Below, piece by piece: positions 1 through 10,925 of a DNA stretch of 16,388 nt. Origin of the DNA: Tannerella sp. Its GTDB lineage: Bacteria; Bacteroidota; Bacteroidia; Bacteroidales; Tannerellaceae. The notes under the pieces were generated by a model that was not told the DNA's origin, made no database searches, and was given only the letters and a program-made list of their open reading frames with translations. A program made the position numbers and the translations under genes. The stretch is from contig JAITHS010000187.1 in the NCBI GenBank assembly GCA_031279875.1, positions 1 to 16,388 of the forward strand. The letters run 5' to 3'. Each line of letters opens with the position of its first letter. Position 1 is the stretch's first letter.

Positions 1-34
1 AGGCTGTGCCTGCATTTGTCGGCAGGCGCAGCCT
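1..34. repeat. Imperfect hairpin with AGGC-GCCT core
   Basis: Bases 1-13 (AGGCTGTGCCTGC) pair with 22-34 (GCAGGCGCAGCCT) through 13 positions with one G-T wobble, around an 8-base loop. It lies downstream of the last gene of the locus (stop at 205). There is no T tract on either side, so an intrinsic terminator is not supported. The stem resembles the hairpin at 49-67 and may be the same element family. Confidence 0.6.
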
Positions 35-48
35 GTTAGGATAAACCT

Positions 49-67
49 GACGAGGCACAGCCTCGTC
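49..67. repeat. Perfect 8-bp hairpin
   Basis: GACGAGGC (49-56) and GCCTCGTC (60-67) are exact inverted copies around the loop ACA. Reading along the transcribed minus strand, no run of T follows, so this is an intergenic palindromic repeat and not a convincing terminator. Its core AGGCACAGCCT (53-63) appears as the reverse complement at 1-11 and as a one-base variant at 24-34. Confidence 0.6.
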
Positions 68-91
68 CGAACAACAGAAATGACGTGGTAC

Positions 92-105
92 CTGCTGCCT
101 GCTGC
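92..105. repeat. Two-copy heptamer CTGCTGC
   Basis: CTGCTGC occurs twice in tandem, followed by CTTCT. It is short and would be unremarkable alone, but it sits inside the same repeat mosaic as three other 7-bp tandem units in this window, next to a GGTACC box (87-92). Confidence 0.4.
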
Positions 106-109
106 CTTC

Positions 110-150
110 TCCAAACCGCTTGCAGGGTTTTTCAACCACTGCAAGGGTTC
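110..150 (-). repeat. Mosaic repeat unit (AACCCTTGCAGTGG type), minus orientation
   Basis: Read on the minus strand, this begins AACCCTTGCAGTGGTT, continues through CCCTGCAAGCGGTTTGGA, and matches the start of the copies at 7768, 15972 and 16079 with a few changes in the middle. As at 7721-7767, it is preceded by a TTGAGAG heptamer array and an ATGACGGTACC box. It therefore shares two neighbouring modules with the central copy but is inverted relative to it. Confidence 0.75.
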
Positions 151-162
151 GGGGTACCGTCA

Positions 163-198
<36 letters not shown>

Positions 199-204
199 AA
201 ATAT

Positions 205-1212
205 CTACTCTTCTAATCGTTTGAGTGTTTCATTGACAAATACCCATGCGTTATAAACGGCAGGCGAGGTATCGGTGGCGGGGGTTTTGAGGGTACGGTA
301 GCGGTAGCGGAGATAGAAATATTTGGTAACAGTGTCGTCAACCATGTTGTTGCGTTCTTCGGCATAGATGTTCAGACCGTCGCCGTCGATTTGTTCCACC
401 TCTATTGAACCGAAAGGAGCGTAAGGAGTAATTGTAACACGGTTTGAAGCATCCACAGTAAGGGTAATGCCGTATTTGTTGAGTTCCGGCAAGGTCGGTT
501 TGGCGAGAACGGGGTCGATGCCGAAATCAGCTTTAACGGGACCTGTTCCGGCGAATATTCTGACGGCGTTTTTGCTTATCGGTCGTGCTAACTTGGTTGC
601 CGCTATACCGCTACCGGCGAGTATTTCGCCGTTATTGTTGAGGGTATTGCCTTTCATTGAGTAATAAGTATCTTTGAGAGTACCGGCATAGTGATTTTCG
701 ACAACTATTCTGAACAGCATATTAAACTTGTCGGGATTAACTTCGTAACGCGACACGTTCTTGATAGCCAGCGGGATAAAATAAGTCGAATCGGGCGACA
801 GACCGTCGGCAAGGACGCTGACGGCAACTTTAACATACTGTTCGATATTACCGGCAGGAACGGTTATCTGCATTGTTTCGATTGAGTAATTGTTGTCGGA
901 CAACAGACGCGCATACTTTGACGTGTCGATGTCGTAATTAGCCCTGTTGTATTTATTAAGCAATACGGTATCGTTTTCGAGATATACGGTAACTTCTTCC
1001 GGATTAGCGAGAGAGCCGCCGCATCCGATAGAGAAGTAGCCGACGGTAGCAACGCCGTCGGAGTAAGGGAAGACGTCGGAATAAACGTTGTAATCTTCCT
1101 TTGAGAGCATATAGAGGACATATTTATAATATTCCATTGAAGAGAAATTCTCTTCCTTGCAGGCTGATAAGCCCGCGATAAGCATGATTGCTGTTATGAG
1201 ATATTTTTTCAT
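205..1212 (-). CDS. DUF1735/DUF4361 surface lipoprotein
   Basis: This is a 335-residue lipoprotein, last gene of the run. A short hydrophobic signal ends in LSAC, giving lipidated Cys18 followed by KEEN, an acidic +2 to +4 stretch like known Bacteroidota surface-export signals. Residues ~25-175 look like DUF1735, a beta-sandwich ending in the typical IPLAIKNVSRYEVNP stretch; residues ~175-335 begin ENHYAGTLKDTYYS and resemble DUF4361. Proteins of this build normally follow SusCD pairs and act as surface glycan-binding proteins analogous to SusE/SusF. It starts 14 bases after the SusD stop with the leader AACAACAATG, so co-transcription is very likely. It has no catalytic motif. The family call is from recognition of sequence pattern; the binding role is inferred from family and position, and the ligand is unknown. 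Confidence 0.85.
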   Translation of the reverse strand: MKKYLITAIMLIAGLSACKEENFSSMEYYKYVLYMLSKEDYNVYSDVFPYSDGVATVGYFSIGCGGSLANPEEVTVYLENDTVLLNKYNRANYDIDTSKYARLLSDNNYSIETMQITVPAGNIEQYVKVAVSVLADGLSPDSTYFIPLAIKNVSRYEVNPDKFNMLFRIVVENHYAGTLKDTYYSMKGNTLNNNGEILAGSGIAATKLARPISKNAVRIFAGTGPVKADFGIDPVLAKPTLPELNKYGITLTVDASNRVTITPYAPFGSIEVEQIDGDGLNIYAEERNNMVDDTVTKYFYLRYRYRTLKTPATDTSPAVYNAWVFVNETLKRLEE

Positions 1213-1226
1213 TGTTGTTTATTTTA

Positions 1227-3212
1227 TTAATATTCCCATCCGGGATTTTGGTCAAGAGTAGAAGCTTTACGCAGTTCGGTAAGCATGAGAGGCATGAAGA
1301 CAAACTTACGGTTTACTACTCTGCGGCGTGCTTTGGAGTGATTAAGCGGTACGCGGGTATAATAGTCGTCGCCGGAGACGTCGGTATTCATACCCATCAT
1401 AAGTTCGTTTTCGCTGTCGAGATATTTACCCCAGCGGCGGACGTCGAAGAAGCGGCGGTTTTCGCACATAAACTCTAACATACGTTCTTTTTCTATCAAG
1501 CGTTGAACTTCGTCGGGGTCAGCAAGTTCTTCGTCTGTAAGACCCGGCAGTCCGGCTCGGAAGCGCACCTGATTGAAAGCCGACCGTATCTGTTCGATAT
1601 TACGGGTAAACGTTTCTTCGTTGCCGTCGGCGTCGGTAAGAGTATGTGAACCTTGCAGATTGTTGATAGCTTCGGCGTAGGAGAGCAATATTTCGGCATA
1701 GCGAATTATCGGAAACGGTTTATCAAGCACCGACGCCCCTGCACCTGCCCATGCGTCTTCGGGATGGATGTATTTACGCATGATATAACCTGTTATTGGG
1801 TAGCTGTTGATGTCATCCGTAACGGCTGATTTTCCGCCTGCTCCGCTGTAATCGTAGAATATCTGCTGATTTTTGTAAGACGCTTCGGAAGTAGATGTCG
1901 CCGTCCACCATGTGCCGCTGAAAGCAACGCAGGCATAGAAACGCATTTCGCGATTAAGATACATGTTATGGACATTAGGGCCGAGTTGGTATCCCGAAAA
2001 CGAGCGAGTGCCGGTCATATAACCTGTTTCGCTGTAAGTACCGTCAGCCATAGCCTCTTGGCGAGTACGTCCGTCTTCCATATAAAATGCGTCAATAACT
2101 TTTTGTGTTATACAAAGATTGTTAAATCCTCTGAAATAAGTTACGGGAAACGAGCGTTGGGTAAAACTTTTGACCTGCGGCGAGTATCGCGCCCAAAGAA
2201 ATTCGGCGTTACGCGGAGAGAGCGATTCGCCGTTAAACATGTCGGCGTAGGAGTGGTAAGCATCGATGTTACCGGCTCCGTTGGGGAAGTTTTCGGCCGA
2301 AACGGTGGCAGGCAGAGGACGTGTATCTCCTGTTCGGTCAACGGTGTGCAGGCGATAAATACCCCAGTCGATGATACGTTTGGATGCTTGTGCTGCGATA
2401 GCCCAGAGACGTTCGTCATAAGTTTGGCGGATATAGTTAACGCCGTCAACAGAGCGTTTAAACTCGCCGAAATAAACACGTGCAGCGTTACCATCCTTTC
2501 CGCCGCCGTTGAAAAGCGGGCTTGCGTGCTGCAGTCTGAGGCGCACAATCAAACCGAGCGCCGCGCCGCGTGTAGGTCGTCCGAAATAATTTACGGCCAC
2601 ATCCGACGGCAAATAATCGGCAGCCTGTTCAAATTCGGTGCAGATGTAATCGATACATTCGTCATAAGTAGAGCGTGGGCGGGCGTAGTATTCGGGTTCT
2701 TCGTTAGTATCAAGCACATCGTCGCCGAGAATAACTACCGGCCCGTATAGGTTGATGAGATTATAATAAGCATAAGCTCGCATGAAATGTGTATAGCCGA
2801 GAATTTCGCGCCGGTCGATAGCGGTAACGTCTGCTGCTTCGTCGAGGCGATAGATTATAGTATTGGTTTTACGGATTATACGGTACATTTTGTCGTAGAT
2901 GTTGATGTTATGCGCGTCGGAAGCCGACACTTCATCAAGAACAAGCGACAGCCCGTTATACGCACCTCCGAGCGAGAACGCCTCATCGGAAGCCATAATG
3001 CCGGGAGTATAAACGGTATTGCCGAAAATACCGCCTTCATCGTCGAACGAAGAAGCATTACCCCAGAGATATTTCTCAATATTGAGTTTGTTTGAGAAAA
3101 TAGAATCATATTTAAGCGTTTCGTTGAAATAATCATCAACATCAAGGAAATTACAAGAGTTGCATACCGGCAGTATCAACACTATTACTGTTAGTAAATA
3201 TTTTTTGATCAT
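1227..3212 (-). CDS. SusD/RagB-family glycan-binding lipoprotein (module 2)
   Basis: A 661-residue SusD-like lipoprotein, somewhat longer than the usual 500-650. The signal peptide ends VCNSC with predicted lipidated Cys20. Family hallmarks are the helical segment NLYGPVVILGDD, the segment YFGRPTRGAALGL with HASPLFNGG after it, the PIIRYAEILLSYAEAINN helix, and the C-terminal signature ERMLEFMCENRRFFDVRRWG ending near residue 595. It closes with QNPGWEY, a common SusD ending. SusD proteins form the lid of the SusC barrel, bind the oligosaccharide outside the cell and deliver it to the transporter. The gene begins 11 bases after the SusC stop, the classic SusC-SusD order, so the partner is the protein encoded at 3224-6352. 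Ligand specificity cannot be read from the sequence. Confidence 0.95.
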   Translation of the reverse strand: MIKKYLLTVIVLILPVCNSCNFLDVDDYFNETLKYDSIFSNKLNIEKYLWGNASSFDDEGGIFGNTVYTPGIMASDEAFSLGGAYNGLSLVLDEVSASDAHNINIYDKMYRIIRKTNTIIYRLDEAADVTAIDRREILGYTHFMRAYAYYNLINLYGPVVILGDDVLDTNEEPEYYARPRSTYDECIDYICTEFEQAADYLPSDVAVNYFGRPTRGAALGLIVRLRLQHASPLFNGGGKDGNAARVYFGEFKRSVDGVNYIRQTYDERLWAIAAQASKRIIDWGIYRLHTVDRTGDTRPLPATVSAENFPNGAGNIDAYHSYADMFNGESLSPRNAEFLWARYSPQVKSFTQRSFPVTYFRGFNNLCITQKVIDAFYMEDGRTRQEAMADGTYSETGYMTGTRSFSGYQLGPNVHNMYLNREMRFYACVAFSGTWWTATSTSEASYKNQQIFYDYSGAGGKSAVTDDINSYPITGYIMRKYIHPEDAWAGAGASVLDKPFPIIRYAEILLSYAEAINNLQGSHTLTDADGNEETFTRNIEQIRSAFNQVRFRAGLPGLTDEELADPDEVQRLIEKERMLEFMCENRRFFDVRRWGKYLDSENELMMGMNTDVSGDDYYTRVPLNHSKARRRVVNRKFVFMPLMLTELRKASTLDQNPGWEY

Positions 3213-3223
3213 AATGTAATATA

Positions 3224-6200
3224 TTAGAAGTGAATGTAAATTTGAAAAGTACCTCTCATCGGTATAGGGTAAGCCCTGCCGTTGAATTGCGCCTGTTCGG
3301 GGTCAAATATTTCTACTTCATCCCAAATGAAGAGATTGTTGCCTACTAATTGCAGGTCGATAGCCGAAATGCCGGCTTTACGCAGTATCTCGGCTTTGAG
3401 ATTATAGTTGACGGTGAGTTCTTCAAGTCGAAGGTATCGTTTGTTGCCTTTCCAGAAGTCTGAAATTTGGGAGTTGTTTTCGTTACGACCGTATGTAAGT
3501 CTTGGGAAGCGTGCATTAGGGTTTTCGGCAAGAGAAGGATCTAATCCGATTGATGCGGCATATTCTTTTGAAATCCATCGGTTGGTTGGGTCAGCAGCTA
3601 TTTTGAGTACCTGACCTTCTTCACCTCTGTGGAACGGCACATAACCCATACCATTGGCATAAGTATCGCCGAATTGGGTCACGTTTTGTCCTGCGGAATA
3701 ATAATCACAGTTTCCGGTACCTTTAAAAAGGATGCCGACGGTAAATTTTTTCCATTGATATTCTCCGCCGAAGCCATACATAAGACGCGGATAGGTGGGA
3801 TATGACAGCACAACACGGTCGTCGGTATTGATAAGGCCGTCGCCGTTTACGTCTTTATACTTGATGTCGCCCGGCAATATTTCGGAAGAGAAACTTTGTT
3901 TAGGGCTGCTTTCCACATCTTGTTCGTCTTTGAAAAGCCCCATAGAGATATATCCTCTGATAGCGTTATAGGGATAGCCGGAATATTTCTGATAGTCGTA
4001 TTTAGGCGCTGTCTGCTCCCAATTTTCTATCTTATTAGTAGCGTAGGTATAATTGGCGCGGAGGGTAAAACTCATATCCTTTTTAATATCGTGCGTATAT
4101 GAAATGTTGCCGTCGGAGCCGTAACTTTTCATTTTGCCGACGTTTCCGTAAGGCATTTGGACGAGGCCGACGTATCCGGGAATGTTGGCTCGCTGCTGGA
4201 AAATGCCGTTGCGTTGGTCAAGAAAGGCATCGACAGTAAGATAGAGTTTGTCGTTGAGGAAATGTGCGTCCATGCCGACATTCGACTTGATAGCATTTTC
4301 CCACATCAGATTATCTGCACCGATACTGTTTTCGGTAATACCGCCTTCGGTATATCCCCATCCTGCGGCAGAACTTGAATTGACGATAGTAAGATACGGA
4401 AAGCGTGTAGAAGAAATGCGGTCGTTACCGACGGTACCGTAGGAGGCTCTTAATTTAAAGAAAGAAAGCCATGACAGTTTTTCTTTCACCAAGTCGTATT
4501 GTGTCGGTACCCATCCGACAGCGACGGAAGGGAAGAAGCCGAAGCGATGTCCTTTACGGAAATTTTCGCTGCCTGTATAACCGAAGTTTACATCAAGCAG
4601 ATATGTATCGCGAAAGCCGTAAGTCAGTCGGCTCGACAATCCCTGATAGCGTTTCGGGATAGCTTTCATACTCATTCCTATACCGCCGGAAGTAATATCG
4701 TCGGTATCTTTCTGGTCGCTCATGTAATAATAAGCGAGAAAAGAAAAGCGATGTGCTTCGAGAAACAGTTTTGAGTAGTTAAGCGTTGTTTCGAGATGAT
4801 ATTTGCGGTATTGCCGTTGTGAGTTGGAGTATTGAGCGTTGACTTTATTGACTCTTCGTGCGAGTTGTAACTGACCGTCAATACCGCGAGAAGATGCGTA
4901 ATACAAATCAGGTTTTACGTATCTGCGTTCGTTGAAATATGTTTTAGTATCGAAAGCGCCCTGCACTCTAAGTTTGAGTCCGTCTAAAAGAGATGATAAA
5001 TCTTGGTCGAGATTGACGGTAGTTTTGAATGTATTTGTGCTTGCGGATGCCGTACCGAGATAGTTCATCTGAATATATGGAGAAATCTGGTCGTCGCCGG
5101 TGCCGTATGTCGGTAGTTGTCCGGTAGAATAAATTAGCGGCACAACGACAGGTGTCATTTGCGACAACGAGTACCAGAGATATTCGGTATTGGTCATGCC
5201 CGGTTGCGTTTTGCGTGTAAGATAGCCGTCGGTGCTGAAAAATACTTTTGTAGTTTTTGTAAGATTGATGTCGAGATTAGTGCGATAGGTGTATGTGTTG
5301 TAGCCTGTTTTGGCATTAAACTCGCTTTTAGGGTCAACCTTGTAGGCGGCGCTTTCGTCCGACATTCCGAAACTGAGGAAATATTTTGCTATGCTACCGC
5401 CGCCCTGTGCATTGATATAATACGTTTCCTGAAAACTGACGGGTTGAATTATTTCCGACTGCCAATCAACATCGGGAAAAAGATCTTTATCAAGACCGTA
5501 TTTGATAATATCAAGATCTCCGGCCGTGTATTTAGGGACGTCTCCGCGTGATGCCAGCGCTTCATTAACGAGGGTAGCATAATCGTAAGAGCGCACGTAT
5601 TGTGGCAGACGTTGCATTTTTGACAGTGTGAGATTACTGCGGAACGATATTTTGAGTTTGCCGTCTGCACCGCGTTTAGTGTTAATCAGAACTACTCCGT
5701 TAGCGCCTCTGACGCCATAGACTGCGGTAGCGGAGGCGTCTTTGAGGATAGAGAAACTCTCAATGTCGGCGGGGTCAACAGAGTTGATATCTCCTTCCAG
5801 ACCGTCGATAAGTACTAATGCCGATGCGTTAGCGCCGAAAGTGCCGATACCTCTTATCCAGAACTCGGAGATGTTTTTGCCCGGCTCGCCGCTTGTTTGC
5901 ATTGAGATAACGCCGGCCATACGTCCGCCAAGCACATTGGCAAGTGCGGTAGCAGGTACTTGGAGGTCTTTGGTATTGATAGTGCTGACGGCGCCGACGG
6001 TTGTTATCTTGCGCTGTTTTTGACCTAACGCTTCAACGATGACTTCTTCGAGTTGTGAAGTCGCTTCACGGAGTGTTATTTTGAGGTTGACGTCTTCTTT
6101 TGCAACTATATATTCGGTCTTTTCATAACCTATAAACGAGAATACAATGATTTCGTTTTTAGATGCTTTTATTGAGAAAACGCCTTCTTCATCGGTTACA

Positions 6201-6352
6201 GTGCCGATGCCGGGACGGTCTTTGATATAAACGGTAACTCCGGGAATAGTTTCGCCGGATTCGTCGGATACGGTACCGCGTATCGTCATACTGTTTTGGG
6301 CATTAGCGACAAATGCTAAGCATGACAGTAAAATAATGATTAAATATTTCAT
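3224..6352 (-). CDS. SusC/RagA-family TonB-dependent outer-membrane transporter (module 2)
   Basis: A 1042-residue outer-membrane importer. Residues 1-19 form a signal peptide ending VANA before Gln. Residues ~22-96 are a carboxypeptidase-regulatory-like beta domain (IRGTVSDESGETIPGVTV). A TonB-box-like LEEVIVEALG lies at ~101-110 and the plug at ~112-228, with the SusC signature VYGVRGANGVVLINT. The rest is the 22-strand barrel, ending in a terminal Phe (IYIHF) as expected for BAM-assembled barrels. A DVNGDGLINTDD loop (~828-846) is typical of SusC. There is no N-terminal STN domain, so it is not of the kind that signals to an anti-sigma factor. It begins 2 bases after the NHL gene stop and precedes its SusD partner by 11 bases. 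It imports oligosaccharides with TonB-ExbBD energy; the substrate is unknown. Confidence 0.96.
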   Translation of the reverse strand: MKYLIIILLSCLAFVANAQNSMTIRGTVSDESGETIPGVTVYIKDRPGIGTVTDEEGVFSIKASKNEIIVFSFIGYEKTEYIVAKEDVNLKITLREATSQLEEVIVEALGQKQRKITTVGAVSTINTKDLQVPATALANVLGGRMAGVISMQTSGEPGKNISEFWIRGIGTFGANASALVLIDGLEGDINSVDPADIESFSILKDASATAVYGVRGANGVVLINTKRGADGKLKISFRSNLTLSKMQRLPQYVRSYDYATLVNEALASRGDVPKYTAGDLDIIKYGLDKDLFPDVDWQSEIIQPVSFQETYYINAQGGGSIAKYFLSFGMSDESAAYKVDPKSEFNAKTGYNTYTYRTNLDINLTKTTKVFFSTDGYLTRKTQPGMTNTEYLWYSLSQMTPVVVPLIYSTGQLPTYGTGDDQISPYIQMNYLGTASASTNTFKTTVNLDQDLSSLLDGLKLRVQGAFDTKTYFNERRYVKPDLYYASSRGIDGQLQLARRVNKVNAQYSNSQRQYRKYHLETTLNYSKLFLEAHRFSFLAYYYMSDQKDTDDITSGGIGMSMKAIPKRYQGLSSRLTYGFRDTYLLDVNFGYTGSENFRKGHRFGFFPSVAVGWVPTQYDLVKEKLSWLSFFKLRASYGTVGNDRISSTRFPYLTIVNSSSAAGWGYTEGGITENSIGADNLMWENAIKSNVGMDAHFLNDKLYLTVDAFLDQRNGIFQQRANIPGYVGLVQMPYGNVGKMKSYGSDGNISYTHDIKKDMSFTLRANYTYATNKIENWEQTAPKYDYQKYSGYPYNAIRGYISMGLFKDEQDVESSPKQSFSSEILPGDIKYKDVNGDGLINTDDRVVLSYPTYPRLMYGFGGEYQWKKFTVGILFKGTGNCDYYSAGQNVTQFGDTYANGMGYVPFHRGEEGQVLKIAADPTNRWISKEYAASIGLDPSLAENPNARFPRLTYGRNENNSQISDFWKGNKRYLRLEELTVNYNLKAEILRKAGISAIDLQLVGNNLFIWDEVEIFDPEQAQFNGRAYPIPMRGTFQIYIHF

Positions 6353-6354
6353 AA

Positions 6355-7704
6355 TTATTCAATTGTTAGTTTACGAATACATTTATTACCTCTGTCGGCG
6401 ATATAGATACTGCCGTCGCGACGGTCGATACACAGCCCCCATGGAGCGTTAAACTGAGCGTCGTCGGGGCTGCCGTCCTGATAGCCCGATTTGCCGGCAA
6501 TGCCTACAATAGTGGATACGATGCCTTCGGGAGTAATCTTGCGGATGCAATGGTTGTTGACATCGGCTACGATCAGGTTGCCGTCATTATCAAGAACCAT
6601 TTGTCGGAGGCCGTTAAATCTTGCGTCTTCGAGTTTGCCGTCTTTCCAGCCCGATTCTCCGCTTTTACCGGCATAAACACCTGTTTCTCCGGTGATGATG
6701 TCGAAATAATGGATACAATGCTGGCTTGTGCTGGCACAATACATCCGCGACTTATTGACGGGGTCGAAAACAAGGTAAGTATCGCTGTTGAGCGGGTTGC
6801 ATTGACGGACGCCGTTAACGCTGATACCTGTTCCCTGACGTGTCTTGGGGTTGAATTTGAGCATATATCCGTCGCGGTTTGAGCGGGCATAGACCATGCT
6901 GTCAAGCATACAGATAGCAAATGAATGCTTGTAGAGGTTGATGTTGAAATCAAGCATGCCTGATGCTATGTCGGCTGCCGTAGGATGAAGTATTTTACGT
7001 GTTCTTGGCGTCCACTGGGCGTCGGAATCGAACTCAAAATAAGTATCAACGTAAGCGCCGCCGCCGTCTGCCGGTACTACTACTACCCTGCCGGTAATGT
7101 CGGTACTTGGTGCGTTCGGCTTGTTAGGGCATGCAAGTAACTGCGTTACGGTACGATTTTGCTGGCTTATCATAACAACGCTGTTAGGGTTGTCCTGATG
7201 CGCCAGAAAAAGATTTCCCTCATCGTCAACAGTAAGATAAGTCGGATTGACGAAAGTTGCTTCTCCGAAAGTTCCGGCTTTGAAAGCCGTCGTACCGCGC
7301 TGTCCGACAAGCGTTGATACTACTTCACGAGTGTGATAGATATACTGTTGTTTGAAAACGGTTGAATCCGTTCCTATCACAACAGCTATAGAGCATGTGT
7401 CACCGGGGCGTTGCGGCGTGATAACGAGAATATGTCCGTCGCTGCAACCTACAACCGGCGCCTGCTTTTTGTTGAACCAGACTTTTACTGCTTCCGGATC
7501 ATTACCGAAATTGTCGCCTTTGAGTATAACCTTTGTCGCCATTCCTCCCTCTAAGGGTGTGAACGCCTCGCATTTTATTGGCTTGTTCGGGTCGTATGGC
7601 TTGTTTTTGCCTGTTATGTCGGCATTGTTGTCGTCGCAAGAGGTGGTAGAAATAGCCACCGATATGGTTGCGAAAACGAGTTTTAAAAGAGTTTTAGTTT
7701 TCAT
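6355..7704 (-). CDS. IPT/TIG and NHL-repeat lipoprotein
   Basis: A 449-residue lipoprotein and the first gene of module 2. The signal peptide ends STTSC (Cys23), then DDNNAD, an acidic stretch compatible with surface export. Residues ~45-125 form an IPT/TIG immunoglobulin-like domain (FTPLEGGMATKVILKGDNFG). The remainder is a beta-propeller: one blade near 128-175 (VNPTYLTVDDEGNLFLA) and two clear NHL repeats at ~343-392 and ~396-447, with NGLRQMVLDNDGNLIVADVNNHCIRK and APWGLCIDRRDGSIYIADRGNKCIRK as best matches (broken here by family core DNDGNL and RRDGSI). Such proteins accompany SusCD pairs and probably bind glycan or other surface partners; no enzyme motif is seen. It begins 3 bases after the sulfatase stop, with the leader TTAAACAATG, and ends 2 bases before SusC. 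The function is inferred from context only. Confidence 0.85.
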   Translation of the reverse strand: MKTKTLLKLVFATISVAISTTSCDDNNADITGKNKPYDPNKPIKCEAFTPLEGGMATKVILKGDNFGNDPEAVKVWFNKKQAPVVGCSDGHILVITPQRPGDTCSIAVVIGTDSTVFKQQYIYHTREVVSTLVGQRGTTAFKAGTFGEATFVNPTYLTVDDEGNLFLAHQDNPNSVVMISQQNRTVTQLLACPNKPNAPSTDITGRVVVVPADGGGAYVDTYFEFDSDAQWTPRTRKILHPTAADIASGMLDFNINLYKHSFAICMLDSMVYARSNRDGYMLKFNPKTRQGTGISVNGVRQCNPLNSDTYLVFDPVNKSRMYCASTSQHCIHYFDIITGETGVYAGKSGESGWKDGKLEDARFNGLRQMVLDNDGNLIVADVNNHCIRKITPEGIVSTIVGIAGKSGYQDGSPDDAQFNAPWGLCIDRRDGSIYIADRGNKCIRKLTIE

Positions 7705-7707
7705 TGT

Positions 7708-9372
<1,665 letters not shown>

Positions 9373-9375
9373 ATA

Positions 9376-10917
9376 TCAGTCTCTTTTATCGTAAACAAAT
9401 AATTCCCACAAATCTGCTTGATTGGCGCTTTTGGTAAACCATACTGCGACGTATCTTCCTGTTGTACCGACCGGCAGGTTGAAAGTATGCGGTGCGCTGA
9501 TGGGATTGTCGGCTTCCCAGTTGTAATCTATCAAAGCTTCGCCCCAGTATGGTTTTGCATTTGTGATGAGGGCTGTGCCTTTGATAAGGAATTCGCCGTT
9601 ATCTGCTTCCCAACATTGGGTGTCATTGCTGACGTAGATTTTGACGTTACGGATATACGTCGGCGCGGCGCGATATGTTTCTGTGCGGCTACCCTGTCGT
9701 TCGCCCGGTCCGCGCGTCCATAACTCTACCGCCGTTATGTCGCTCGTCTTGCCGATGTCAACGACGATAGCGGGACTGTTGTCGTTAGCAATGCCGGAGG
9801 GAAAACTTGTGCTTCCGACGCCCGGTCTCCATGAGTTATCGAAATCGCCGTCGAAAAGTCCGGCGACACGTTTAGGTGCATAATCAGCGCTCTGGTGCGA
9901 TGATGAACTCTTTATCATTGCTGCGTCTCTCGTCGGCACATATTGAACGGGGATATAGCAGACGTTGCGAAGAGGATTGACTTTCAACGGGTCGGTAACA
10001 TTTTTAAGAGCGACGGGAAAAATGTTAAGACCCGGATGAAGTTTGGTTTTGTCGATAGCGACGGTAAGCGTCATGCGGTTTGTACTGGCTTTCATGTTCA
10101 GGTTTCCGTTTATGGTACAGGCATTGTCGGGTGGCAAAACGCCGTCGATATGCGTTAGAACGGAAGAGAACTCTTCGACGTCGCCCGCAGTTTTTGATTT
10201 TAGGCGTGTCTCCGAATATCTAACTGTTCCTTTCGCCTTTGCAACGAGTTCTTTGAGCGCGGCTCTGTCGGTTTCAAGTGTAACATTGCAATCCCAGCGG
10301 TTGTCGAAAGCGGTACCGATTTCGACGGTCTTCTCTATTACACCTGTCTCGCCTTCAAAGATGCGCACCATGTCGAAAGAGTTTGTTTGAATACTTATTA
10401 ACGGTTCGTTGACGGCAAAACGTATCAGAGACGCGCGGGCTTCTTCAACCGTTTCGACACCTTCGGATGTTATCGACAGCGGCAGCACGAAGTCTGTCAT
10501 GCCGTATTTGGAGAAATCAGTGTCGTTGCCGTGCATTTTTTCCCACTCGGCTACAATGACGGCGGGGTCGTATTCAAAACCGAACTTGGCGTACTGTTCG
10601 TCGCCTTCGATGACGAAATCCGATTTGCTTAAAGTGTAGCACGATGAAGGAAGCATCTCGAAAGTGCTGCCTGTTTCGGCATTGTAAGCATTAAGAGCTG
10701 CAACGTCAACGGCAAACGATACTTTGCAGGTCGAACCGTTCAGTCCGCTTTTATTTGCCCACACGTTAGAAACGTATTTCTCGCCGATGTCGAACGACTC
10801 TTCGGTGTTAAGCCCTGTGCGGACAAGATATATCTTGTCGGGTACAAGGTTCTGTCGTCTGTTGTCTTCGCAGGAAGATAGCGCGAAGAGAAGAACTATT
10901 AAAAATAAATGTTTCAT
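9376..10917 (-). CDS. DUF1735 and F5/8 type C (discoidin-like) surface lipoprotein
   Basis: A 513-residue lipoprotein. The frame is open upstream to a TTG at 11046, but that overlaps SusD by about 120 bases. The ATG at 10917 gives a proper lipoprotein signal (ending LSSC, Cys16, then EDN), an 8-base gap after SusD and the leader TTTACAATG. Residues ~25-170 resemble DUF1735 (PDKIYLVRTG onward). Residues ~180-325 look like a second, related beta-sandwich, since both end in a PL/PV-strand followed by V-N-P. Residues ~348-511 form an F5/8 type C domain (AGLFDGDFDNSWRPG, AIVVDIGK, ITAVELWTRG, final LWELFVYDK), a common carbohydrate-binding fold. The family and place after SusCD suggest a SusE/F-like surface glycan-binding protein. 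It ends 3 bases before the sulfatase. There is no catalytic motif; the ligand is unknown. Confidence 0.87.
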   Translation of the reverse strand: MKHLFLIVLLFALSSCEDNRRQNLVPDKIYLVRTGLNTEESFDIGEKYVSNVWANKSGLNGSTCKVSFAVDVAALNAYNAETGSTFEMLPSSCYTLSKSDFVIEGDEQYAKFGFEYDPAVIVAEWEKMHGNDTDFSKYGMTDFVLPLSITSEGVETVEEARASLIRFAVNEPLISIQTNSFDMVRIFEGETGVIEKTVEIGTAFDNRWDCNVTLETDRAALKELVAKAKGTVRYSETRLKSKTAGDVEEFSSVLTHIDGVLPPDNACTINGNLNMKASTNRMTLTVAIDKTKLHPGLNIFPVALKNVTDPLKVNPLRNVCYIPVQYVPTRDAAMIKSSSSHQSADYAPKRVAGLFDGDFDNSWRPGVGSTSFPSGIANDNSPAIVVDIGKTSDITAVELWTRGPGERQGSRTETYRAAPTYIRNVKIYVSNDTQCWEADNGEFLIKGTALITNAKPYWGEALIDYNWEADNPISAPHTFNLPVGTTGRYVAVWFTKSANQADLWELFVYDKRD

Positions 10918-10925
10918 TGTAAATT

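Noticed and set aside
1..67. Hairpins downstream of the last gene as intrinsic terminators
   Set aside because: No T tract follows the stems on the transcribed strand, and similar palindromes occur as repeats elsewhere.
1968..2750. 260-codon plus-strand open frame inside the module 2 SusD gene
   Set aside because: It has no recognisable domain or signal and is wholly antisense to a convincing SusD gene; it is a frame shadow.
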